From: Propionibacteriaceae bacterium
GTDB lineage: Bacteria > Actinomycetota > Actinomycetes > Propionibacteriales > Propionibacteriaceae
Length of the DNA: 9,620 bases
Assembly (NCBI GenBank): GCA_030450535.1
Contig: JAKDIK010000077.1
Location: forward strand, 1 to 9,620
Reading direction: 5' to 3'
The notes under the pieces: generated by a model
What the model saw: only the letters and a program-made list of their open reading frames with translations
What the model was told of the DNA's origin: nothing
Databases searched by the model: none
Translations under genes and position numbers: made by a program
Shown here: positions 1 to 5,505 of the stretch, piece after piece
Layout: each line of letters starts with the position of its first letter
Position numbering within the stretch: the stretch's first letter is position 1

Positions 1-13
1 GGGCCCCGCCCAT
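1..13 (-). CDS. rimM: Probable start of RimM (16S rRNA processing protein), cut by window edge
   Basis: On the minus strand an ATG lies at 13-11, three bases after the TGA that ends khpA, and reads M-G-G-A before the window ends. Only four codons are visible, so the sequence itself cannot identify the product. The call rests on gene order: in Actinobacteria the order rpsP, KH-domain gene, rimM, trmD is common, and RimM binds S19 and the 30S head during ribosome maturation. There is no clear Shine-Dalgarno sequence in the end of khpA, so translation would depend on coupling, or the true start may lie outside the window. Confidence 0.35.
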
Positions 14-16
14 GGG

Positions 17-268
17 TCAGTGGCGCCGCGACCGGCGGTCGACGTCGACGAAGTCGACGCGGACCTGCTCGCGGCCCGCCAGCGCGGCGATGACGGTGCG
101 CAGGGCACTCGCGGTGCGGCCCTGGCGTCCGATCACCTTGCCGATGTCCTCGGGGTTCACGCGGACCTCCAGGGTCCGGACGCGACGCCGTTCGAGATCG
201 GAGACGGTGACGTCGTCCGGGTTGGTCACGAGGCCCCGGACGAGATGTTCCAGCGCGTCGGGCAGCAC
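17..268 (-). CDS. khpA: KhpA-type KH-domain RNA-binding protein
   Basis: An 83-residue protein made almost entirely of one KH fold. The RNA-binding loop is seen as G43-K-V-I-G-R-Q-G50 followed by R-T-A, the canonical GxxG signature, and the first residues (LPDALEHLVRGLV) match the usual start of this family. Members (KhpA/YlqC) bind many RNAs, often as a dimer with KhpB/Jag, and affect cell division and cell-wall synthesis in Gram-positive bacteria; that role is family knowledge, not visible here. The start is a GTG at 268-266, two bases after the rpsP stop, with only a weak purine-rich stretch upstream, so translational coupling to rpsP is likely. The short basic end (DRRSRRH) adds positive charge next to the RNA-binding surface. 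The length is normal for the family. Confidence 0.9.
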   Translation of the reverse strand: MLPDALEHLVRGLVTNPDDVTVSDLERRRVRTLEVRVNPEDIGKVIGRQGRTASALRTVIAALAGREQVRVDFVDVDRRSRRH

Positions 269-270
269 GC

Positions 271-726
271 TCAGGCCTCGTCGGAGGTCTCGGTGGCCTC
301 AGCGTCGGCGGCCGGCGCCTCGTCGGTGGCGTCGGCGTCGGCGTCCTTCTTGCGGCGGCCGGTGATGGCGCCGGTGGACGGCTCGTCGTCGGCCTCGGCC
401 AGCGCAGCGTTGAACGCGGCCAGCTTGTCGGCCTTCTCCGGCTGCTGGGTGATGCCCGAGGGGCTCTTGTCGCCGGAGAACTGCTGCCAGTCGCCCGAGA
501 GCTTCAGCAGGTTGCGGACGGTGTCGGACGGCTGCGCACCGACGCCGAGCCAGTACAGCGCGCGCTCGGAGTTGATCTCGACGATCGACGGATCGCTCTT
601 CGGCTGGTAGATGCCGATCTCCTCGATCGCGCGACCGTCGCGCTTGGCGCGCTCGTCGATGACGACGATGCGGTACTGCGGGGTGCGGATCTTGCCCATC
701 CGCTTGAGACGAATCTTGGTGGCCAC
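271..726 (-). CDS. rpsP: 30S ribosomal protein bS16 with long acidic tail
   Basis: A 151-residue bS16. The core, residues 1-80, starts ATKIRLKRMGKIRTPQYRIV and contains the conserved stretches DGRAIEEIGIY and ALYWLGVGAQPSDTV. S16 binds 16S rRNA early in 30S assembly. I choose the GTG at 726-724: an AGGAGA Shine-Dalgarno element sits ten bases upstream and the protein then begins at the family's invariant position; the ATG at 765 would add 13 unrelated residues. The core equals the whole E. coli protein (about 82 residues). Residues 81-151 are an extension: a Q/K-rich linker, a basic patch GRRKKD, then an Ala/Asp/Glu-rich, probably disordered tail. Such tails are usual in actinobacterial S16. 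It is the first gene of an operon with khpA and probably rimM. Confidence 0.97.
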   Translation of the reverse strand: MATKIRLKRMGKIRTPQYRIVVIDERAKRDGRAIEEIGIYQPKSDPSIVEINSERALYWLGVGAQPSDTVRNLLKLSGDWQQFSGDKSPSGITQQPEKADKLAAFNAALAEADDEPSTGAITGRRKKDADADATDEAPAADAEATETSDEA

Positions 727-736
727 GGGTGTGGTT

Positions 737-742
737 TCTCCT
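737..742 (-). promoter_or_regulatory. Shine-Dalgarno site of rpsP
   Basis: The minus strand reads AGGAGA at 742-737, ten bases before the GTG at 726. It is the strongest ribosome binding site in this gap and settles the rpsP start. An 8-bp perfect palindrome, GTTGCAAC at 743-750, directly abuts it; a 4-bp-arm palindrome of this kind may be chance. Confidence 0.7.
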
Positions 743-874
743 GTTGCAACTTGCCCCCCGCACATGCCGGGGACGGATCGGGTGAGTCGCCGTCCGGTGT
801 GGGACGCCGGCGCGGGCGGCTCGGTGGGACGTGCTCAAGGCGTGAGAGGGCACCCCGAACACAGCGCATCGGCC

Positions 875-905
875 ATTGTGCCAGACTGTGCGGCGTGGGG
901 GCCAA
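875..905 (-). promoter_or_regulatory. Candidate extended -10 promoter for rpsP operon
   Basis: On the minus strand TGGCACAAT (883-875) fits an extended -10 element: TG, one base, then CACAAT, matching TATAAT at four of six positions. A weak -35 candidate, TTGGCC (905-900), lies 19 bases upstream, which is longer than the ideal 17. The expected start point near 868 would give a leader of about 140 bases before rpsP. The element lies just in front of the start of the divergent mntH gene. The call rests on motif and position only. Confidence 0.4.
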
Positions 906-2175
906 CCGGCGGGGTGGATTCCGGGGCGTCGCCGGAGGGAACCACCTGCGGGAGGGACGCCGTGGGCGCGGCCCGCTGATCTGCCTGCTCGGCCCGGCGT
1001 TCGTGGCGTCCCTGGCCTACGTCGATCCCGGCAACGTCGGGGCGAACCTCAGCGCCGGACAGCAGTACGGCTACGCCCTCGTGTGGGTGCTGGTGGGCGC
1101 CAGCGCGATGGCGTCGCTGCTGCAGTACCAGTCTGCCAAGCTCGGGCTGGTCACCGGGAAAACACTCACCAAGCTGGTCGGCGACCGCGTCGCGGGACGC
1201 CGACACGCCCGCGCGTGGACGTGGGTGTACGGCGGGCAGGCGTTCGTGATGGCGATCGCCACCGACCTCGCCGAGGTGGTGGGCGGCGCCCTGGGCCTGT
1301 ATTTGCTCTTCGGGACGCCGTTGTGGCTCGGCGGCCTCATCACGGGCGGGGTCACCATCGCGCTGTTGAGCAGCCTGCGCTCCCGCGGGGAGAAGATGTT
1401 CGAAGCCGCGGTCGCCGGCACCCTCGCCGTGGTGGTGGCGGGGTTCTTGGGCGCGCTCGCCGCGGCGCCTCCCGAGTGGGGCCGGACGGCCGGCGGTCTC
1501 GTCCCCCACGTTCCCGATCCGGCCGCCTGGTCGCTCATCGCCGCCATGCTCGGCGCCACCGTGATGCCGCACGCGATCTACCTGCACTCGCGGCTGGCGA
1601 TCGACCGGCACCGCCCCGAGGGCCGCCTCGACGAGCCGCTCCCCCGACTCCTGCATGCACAGAAGCTCGATGTCGGCCTCGCACTCGTGACCGCCGGTGC
1701 GGTGAACGTCGCCATGCTGTTGCTGGGAGCGACACTGCTCGAAGGGCTCGGCGGCGACACCGTCGAGGCAGCGCATGCCGCGCTGGGCGGGCTCTGGGCC
1801 GGGGCGCCGGCGATCGCCTTCGGGGTGGGGCTGCTCGCCTCCGGCATCGGCTCCGCGGTCGTGGGCACCCACGCGGGAGCCGGCGTCCTGAACGAGCTGC
1901 TGCCCTTTCGGCTCGCACCCGTCGTGCGGCGGCTGCTCACCGTCGGCCCGGCGGTGCTGCTCCTGGCCACCGGCATCTCGCCGACCGAGGTGCTCGTGGT
2001 CAGCCAGGCCGTGCTCAGCTTCGGCATCGCCCTCGCGCTCATCCCCCTGGCCCTGCTCACCGGGAGCCGGGCCGTGATGGGCGCCCATGCCGACGCGCCC
2101 GCGATGAAGGTGGTCCTGTGGAGCCTCGCCGGGCTCGTCGTGGCGCTCAACGTGGTCACCCTGGCGACGCTCTGA
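895..2175 (+). CDS. mntH: Nramp-family divalent metal transporter (MntH, Mn2+/Fe2+)
   Basis: A 426-residue integral membrane protein of the Nramp family, which imports Mn2+ or Fe2+ with protons. In TM1, D44-P-G-N47 gives the Asp and Asn metal ligands, followed by the family's NLSAGQQYGYALVWVL and LLQYQSAKLG stretches. In TM6, A221-T-V-M224-P-H226 supplies the Ala carbonyl and the Met sulphur ligand, with a second conserved histidine in IYLHS. Keeping the Met argues for transition metals rather than the Mg2+-type relatives. Length and hydrophobic pattern fit about 11 helices. I chose the GTG at 895, which leaves a short basic N-terminus before TM1. An ATG at 751 and a GTG at 799 are in frame but would add a long Arg-rich non-family segment across the rpsP promoter. 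No Shine-Dalgarno precedes 895, so a leaderless mRNA is possible. It is the only plus-strand gene, and no MntR or IdeR box is recognisable upstream. Confidence 0.93.
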   Translation: MGANRRGGFRGVAGGNHLREGRRGRGPLICLLGPAFVASLAYVDPGNVGANLSAGQQYGYALVWVLVGASAMASLLQYQSAKLGLVTGKTLTKLVGDRVAGRRHARAWTWVYGGQAFVMAIATDLAEVVGGALGLYLLFGTPLWLGGLITGGVTIALLSSLRSRGEKMFEAAVAGTLAVVVAGFLGALAAAPPEWGRTAGGLVPHVPDPAAWSLIAAMLGATVMPHAIYLHSRLAIDRHRPEGRLDEPLPRLLHAQKLDVGLALVTAGAVNVAMLLLGATLLEGLGGDTVEAAHAALGGLWAGAPAIAFGVGLLASGIGSAVVGTHAGAGVLNELLPFRLAPVVRRLLTVGPAVLLLATGISPTEVLVVSQAVLSFGIALALIPLALLTGSRAVMGAHADAPAMKVVLWSLAGLVVALNVVTLATL

Positions 2176-2184
2176 GCCCCTCAG
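2172..2184. terminator. Small inverted repeat across two convergent stop codons
   Basis: CTGAG-CCC-CTCAG is a perfect 5-bp inverted repeat with a 3-base loop. It contains the mntH TGA (2173-2175) in its left arm and most of the amidohydrolase TGA (2183-2181) in its right arm. It has no T tract on either side. It could be a weak bidirectional terminator for convergent genes separated by 5 bp, or chance. Confidence 0.2.
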
Positions 2185-3257
2185 CCGGCGATCACGCGTC
2201 CGCGGAGGATCACCAGGCGCGGCGTCCGCAGGGCCCGGACGTCCACGCGCGGGTCGGCGTCCAGCACCACCAGATCGGCGGACGCCCCGTCGGCCAGAGG
2301 GTCGCGGCCCAGCCACGCGCGGGCGCGCCAGGACGCGGCGCCCAGCGCCGCCTCGACGCCCCCGCACCGGGCCAGCAGTTCGACCTCGGCGGCGACATGG
2401 CCGTGGGGGATGTGACCGCCGGCGTCGGTGCCCGCATAGATCGGCACGCCCGCGTCAAAGGCAGCCCCGATGGTCTCGAAGCGCCGCGCGAACAGCGCGC
2501 GCATGTGGGCCGCGTACCCGGGGAACCGCTCCTCGGCGCGGGCGGCGATGTCGGGGAACGTCTCGATGTTGATGAGCGTCGGCACGAGAGCCACCCCGCG
2601 CTCGGCCATGGCGGCGATGGTGGCGTCGTCGAGGCCGGTGCCGTGCTCGATGCCGTCGATGCCGGCCTCGACCAGCTCGGTCACCGAACGCTCGTCGAAG
2701 CAGTGCGCGGTGACGCGGGCTCCCTCGGCGTGGGCGGCCGCGATGGCTTCCCGCGCCACTTCGACGGGCCACAGGGGGCGCAGGTCGCCGGCGTCGCGGT
2801 CGATCCAGTCGCCGACGAGCTTCACCCAGCCGTCCCCGCGGCGGGCCTGGCGGACGACCTCGGCGACCAGCGCCTCGGGGGGTACCTCGACGGCGTAGTT
2901 GCGGATGTAGCGCTTCGGCCGCGCGATGTGGCGTCCGGCGCGAATGAGGTGCGGCAGGTCGACGCGGTCGTCGATCCAGCGGGTGTCGGCGGGCGAGCCG
3001 GCGTCGCGGATCAGCAGCGTGCCGGCAGCGGCGTCCGTGCGGGCCTGCGCCTCGGCGGTCGGACGGTCGACCGCGCCGCCGGAGTCCAGCCCGATGTGGC
3101 AGTGGGCGTCCACGAGCCCGGGCATGATCCAGCAGTCGGACGCCACCGTCTCGGCGTCGGCGACCGGCGTCAGGCTGAGCCGGCCGTCGGCGATCCACAA
3201 CTCGCGGGGTTCGCCGTCCGGCAGCACGACGCCCCGCAGGTGGAGCCGACCGGGCAT
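2181..3257 (-). CDS. Metal-dependent amidohydrolase, unknown substrate
   Basis: A 358-residue amidohydrolase-superfamily enzyme (imidazolonepropionase / prolidase-like branch), probably cytoplasmic. The metal-site residues are visible in order: D50-A-H52-C-H54 (HxH after strand 1), K146 in GWVKLVGD (bridging, possibly carboxylated lysine), H185 in VTAHCFDE, H205 in GIEHGTG, and D278 in GTDAGGHIPHGH. An IRDAG segment (83-87) is also typical. The small beta domain is formed by the N-terminus (LHLRGVVLPDGEP) and C-terminus (ADLVVLDADPRVDV). The complete ligand set predicts an active binuclear or mononuclear metal hydrolase acting on a C-N bond of a cyclic amide, dipeptide or similar compound; the substrate cannot be read from sequence. 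Its ATG shares one base with the ffh stop (TGATG), with AAGGG upstream, so it is almost certainly co-translated with ffh. From memory, other Actinobacteria, including mycobacteria, keep such a gene next to ffh. Confidence 0.9.
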   Translation of the reverse strand: MPGRLHLRGVVLPDGEPRELWIADGRLSLTPVADAETVASDCWIMPGLVDAHCHIGLDSGGAVDRPTAEAQARTDAAAGTLLIRDAGSPADTRWIDDRVDLPHLIRAGRHIARPKRYIRNYAVEVPPEALVAEVVRQARRGDGWVKLVGDWIDRDAGDLRPLWPVEVAREAIAAAHAEGARVTAHCFDERSVTELVEAGIDGIEHGTGLDDATIAAMAERGVALVPTLINIETFPDIAARAEERFPGYAAHMRALFARRFETIGAAFDAGVPIYAGTDAGGHIPHGHVAAEVELLARCGGVEAALGAASWRARAWLGRDPLADGASADLVVLDADPRVDVRALRTPRLVILRGRVIAG

Positions 3258-4825
3258 CAGCCCTTGTTCTGCTCGTTGAACATCTTCGCCAACTCCGGCG
3301 GCAGCTGGAAGTCCGCCATCTGCTGGGCCATCTCGTCGGGGGTCTGCGGGGTGCCGAACGCCGAGCCCGCCGCCGGCGCGGGTGCCGGCTGCTGCTCGGC
3401 GGTCCGCTTGGCCGGATTGCCCGAGACACCCTTGCGGTTCTTCTTCTTCGCCTGGGGCGCCTGCTTGGCCGGACGCCGCGCGCCCGGCATGCCGGGCATC
3501 CCGGGCATGCCCGGCAGTCCGCCGCCGCGACCCATCTGCTGCATCATCTTTCGCGTCTCCTTGAAGCGGTTGACCAGACCGTTCACGTCGGAGACCGTCA
3601 TGCCCGAGCCCTTGGCGATGCGGGCGCGGCGCGAACCGTTGAGGATGTCGGGGTTGGCCCGCTCGGCCGGGGTCATCGAGTAGATGATCGCCTCGATGTG
3701 GTCGATTTCGCGCTCGTCGATGCCCTCGATGACGTCCTTCATCTGACCCATCCCCGGCATCATGCCCAGGATCTTGCTCATCGGGCCCATCTTGCGGACG
3801 GCCTGCATCTGCTGCAGGAAGTCGTCCAGGCCGAAGCGCTCGCCGGAGATGAGCTTGTCGGCGGCCTTGCGGCTCTGTTCCACGTCGAAGGTGCGCTCGG
3901 CCTGCTCGATCAGGGTGAGCAGGTCGCCCATGTCGAGGATGCGGCTGGCCATCCGGTCGGGGTGGAACAGGTCGAAGTCCGACAGCGATTCGCCGTTGGA
4001 CGCGAACATGATCGGCCTGCCGATGACCCGCGCGATGGACAGCGCCGCGCCGCCGCGGGCGTCGCCGTCCAGCTTGGAGAGCACGACGCCGTCGAAGCCC
4101 ACGCCCTCGGCGAACGCGCGGGCGGTGTTGACGGCGTCCTGGCCGATCATGGCGTCGACGACGAACAGGATCTCGTCGGGAACCACCGCGTCGCGGATGT
4201 CCGCGGCCTGCTGCATCAGCTCGGTGTCGACGCCCAGTCGGCCGGCGGTGTCGACGATGACGGTGTCGTACAGCTTGCGGCGCGCCTCGTCGATGGACGC
4301 CCGGGCCACGGCCACGGGATCGCCGACGCCGTTGCCCGGCTCGGGCGCATACACGGGGACGCCTGCGCGCTGGCCGACGATCTGGAGCTGGTTGACGGCG
4401 TTCGGGCGCTGCAGGTCGGCGGCCACGAGCATCGGCGTGTGCCCCTGCTGACGCAGCCACAAGCCCAGCTTGCCGGCGAGCGTGGTCTTGCCGGAGCCCT
4501 GGAGGCCCGCGAGCATGATGACGGTCGGCGGCGTCTTCGCGAACCGAAGCGGACGCGCCTGCCCACCGAGGATGTCGACGAGCTGGGCGTTGACGATCTT
4601 GACGATCTGCTGGGCCGGGTTGAGCGCCTGGCTCAGCTCCGCCTCGCGCGCCTGCTCGCGCACGTTGGTCGTGAACTCCTTGACGACGGCGAGGTTGACG
4701 TCGGCCTCGAGCAGCGCCAGCCGGATCTCCCGGACGGTCGCGTCGATGTCGGCGTCGCTGAGCCGCCCCTTGCCGCGCAGGTTGCGGAAAGTGGCCTGGA
4801 GCCGGTCTTGCAGGGTGTCGAACAT
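3257..4825 (-). CDS. ffh: Signal recognition particle GTPase Ffh (SRP54)
   Basis: A 522-residue SRP protein that binds 4.5S RNA and nascent signal sequences and pairs with FtsY to deliver ribosomes to the membrane. The N domain spans about 1-95, including ALLEADVNLAVVKEF. The G domain follows: P-loop G107-L-Q-G-S-G-K-T-T115, D192-T-A-G-R196, SKLDGDARGG (250-259), and the closing segment SNGE with FHPDRMASRILDMGD (288-301). The methionine-rich M domain covers about 325-435, with the RNA-binding motif SRRARIAKGSG (398-408) intact. The tail is longer than in E. coli (453 residues): a GMP-GMP-GMP run (438-447), a basic stretch KKKNRKGVSGNPAKR, a Pro/Ala linker and a final amphipathic segment. The ATG at 4825 has AGAAGG six bases upstream. 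It appears to be transcribed from its own promoter with the amidohydrolase behind it. Confidence 0.98.
   Translation of the reverse strand: MFDTLQDRLQATFRNLRGKGRLSDADIDATVREIRLALLEADVNLAVVKEFTTNVREQAREAELSQALNPAQQIVKIVNAQLVDILGGQARPLRFAKTPPTVIMLAGLQGSGKTTLAGKLGLWLRQQGHTPMLVAADLQRPNAVNQLQIVGQRAGVPVYAPEPGNGVGDPVAVARASIDEARRKLYDTVIVDTAGRLGVDTELMQQAADIRDAVVPDEILFVVDAMIGQDAVNTARAFAEGVGFDGVVLSKLDGDARGGAALSIARVIGRPIMFASNGESLSDFDLFHPDRMASRILDMGDLLTLIEQAERTFDVEQSRKAADKLISGERFGLDDFLQQMQAVRKMGPMSKILGMMPGMGQMKDVIEGIDEREIDHIEAIIYSMTPAERANPDILNGSRRARIAKGSGMTVSDVNGLVNRFKETRKMMQQMGRGGGLPGMPGMPGMPGARRPAKQAPQAKKKNRKGVSGNPAKRTAEQQPAPAPAAGSAFGTPQTPDEMAQQMADFQLPPELAKMFNEQNKG
3485..3520 (-). repeat. 9-bp tandem repeat in ffh encoding Gly-Met-Pro units
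   Basis: Four consecutive 9-base units (3485-3493, 3494-3502, 3503-3511, 3512-3520) encode GLP-GMP-GMP-GMP when read on the minus strand. The three GMP units differ only at third codon positions. The array also forms a perfect 9-bp inverted repeat, TGCCGGGCA (3490-3498) with TGCCCGGCA (3508-3516), around a 9-base loop, so the mRNA could fold here. The repeat lies between the M domain and the basic tail, where length changes would be tolerated. Confidence 0.75.
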
Positions 4826-4864
4826 GCGTGCCTTCTCGATGGGGCGCGGGAAACGTACCGGCCC

Positions 4865-4870
4865 AGCCTA
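4865..4870 (-). promoter_or_regulatory. Candidate -10 element for ffh
   Basis: The minus strand reads TAGGCT at 4870-4865, a typical actinobacterial -10 (TAnnnT), placing a start point near 4858 and a leader of about 33 bases that includes the ffh Shine-Dalgarno site. No good -35 is visible 16-19 bases upstream. A second TAnnnT match, TACGTT, lies nearer the gene and cannot be excluded. Confidence 0.35.
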
Positions 4871-4894
4871 CCGGCTACCCGACCGCCCCCACGT

Positions 4895-4928
4895 CGCGTG
4901 GCGCCGGCCATGGCACCGACGCCACGCG
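4895..4928 (-). terminator. GC-rich hairpin downstream of the acetyltransferase gene
   Basis: CGCGTGGCG (4895-4903) and CGCCACGCG (4920-4928) are perfect 9-bp inverse complements. After one mismatch the stem can extend by three more pairs (4905-4907 with 4916-4918), leaving an 8-base loop. It lies about 58 bases past the acetyltransferase stop and before the candidate ffh promoter, which is where a terminator would separate the two transcription units. No T tract follows in either direction, so it is either a terminator without a U run, as is common in high-G+C actinobacteria, or an operator or mRNA-end stabiliser. The rest of the 161-bp gap (4826-4986) shows no gene and no 4.5S RNA-like segment. 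Confidence 0.45.
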
Positions 4929-4986
4929 TGCGGCCAGGGCGCGCCTGACGACGCCCACCACCGCCTGCGTCCGGACCGGCGGTGAC

Positions 4987-5493
4987 TCAGGGGGTCGGGG
5001 CGTCGTCGAGCAGGAGCGCCACGAGCACCAGGTCAAGCCACCGGCCGAACTTGACGCCAGCCTGCGGCACGCGTCCGACGACCTTGAAGCCGAACGCCTC
5101 GTGCAGGTGCAGCGACACGTGGTTGTCGTCGCTCAGCGCGCCGACGAGGGCGTGGACACCGGCGTCGGTCGCCGTCTCGATGAGCGACCCCAGCAGCATG
5201 GCCCCGATGCCCAGGCGACGGGCCCCGGCGTCCACGTAGATCGAGTGCTCCTTGGTGCGGGCGTAACCGTCCTTGTCACGAAACGGCCCATAGGACCCGT
5301 AACCCAGGATCTGGCCGCCGCGGTCAGCCACCAGCACGGCGTCCCCGGCTGCCTGCCGGGCATCGAACCACGCCCGGCGTCTGGCCAGGGGCTCGGGCTC
5401 GGAATCCCAGCTCGCCGTGCTCGCCCCCACCTCGTGGTTGTAGATGCGGCTGATCTCCGGGATGTCCTCGGTTGTGGCGGCCCGGACCACCAC
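4987..5493 (-). CDS. GNAT N-acetyltransferase, PAT/MnaT (YncA) type
   Basis: A 168-residue acetyltransferase of the phosphinothricin / methionine-sulfone type, whose members transfer acetyl from acetyl-CoA to the amino group of small amino-acid-like compounds. It starts VVRAATTEDIPEISRIYNHEV, the family opening. It has EHSIYV (82-87), the acetyl-CoA pyrophosphate loop ARRLGIGAMLL (91-101), DNHVSLHLHEAFGF (123-136) and the subfamily ending VPQAGVKFGRWLDL (142-155). The start is uncertain: GTGs at 5511, 5502, 5493 and 5490 are in frame. I prefer 5493 because GAGG lies eight bases upstream and the protein then matches the family; the GTG at 5511 would overlap ftsY by 8 bases. It directly follows ftsY and is very likely in the same transcript. 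Acetylation of the alpha-amine of small molecules or detoxification is likely; the exact substrate is unknown. Confidence 0.9.
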   Translation of the reverse strand: MVVRAATTEDIPEISRIYNHEVGASTASWDSEPEPLARRRAWFDARQAAGDAVLVADRGGQILGYGSYGPFRDKDGYARTKEHSIYVDAGARRLGIGAMLLGSLIETATDAGVHALVGALSDDNHVSLHLHEAFGFKVVGRVPQAGVKFGRWLDLVLVALLLDDAPTP

Positions 5494-5501
5494 CGCGCCC
5501 A

Positions 5502-5505
5502 CCTC
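5502..5505 (-). promoter_or_regulatory. Shine-Dalgarno site of the acetyltransferase inside the ftsY end
   Basis: GAGG at 5505-5502 overlaps the ftsY TGA (5506-5504) and stands eight bases before the GTG at 5493. A ribosome terminating on ftsY would cover this site, so translation of the acetyltransferase is probably coupled to ftsY. This spacing is the reason for choosing the 5493 start. Confidence 0.5.

Noticed and set aside
866..883. An imperfect 18-bp palindrome (GCGCATCGGCCATTGTGC) at the rpsP -10, possibly a metal-regulator operator for mntH
   Set aside because: Only 12 of 18 positions are symmetric and it does not resemble MntR, IdeR or Fur boxes.
751..894. Longer N-terminus for MntH from the ATG at 751 or GTG at 799
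   Set aside because: It adds Arg/Gly/Cys-rich sequence unlike Nramp proteins and covers the rpsP leader and promoter.
876..3683. A plus-strand open frame of 935 codons and several other long frames opposite or inside known genes
   Set aside because: They are shadows of GC-rich codon use: Arg/Pro/Ala-rich, no family motifs, and they run across the borders of mntH, the amidohydrolase and ffh.
3258..4460. Upstream extension of the amidohydrolase frame into ffh, up to 759 codons
   Set aside because: The extra part is an Arg-rich out-of-frame reading of ffh; the family N-terminus begins exactly at the ATG at 3257.
4826..4986. A 4.5S SRP RNA gene next to ffh
   Set aside because: I see no GGAAGGAAGCAGCC-like tetraloop region and no fitting fold; the gap contains only the hairpin and promoter-like motifs.
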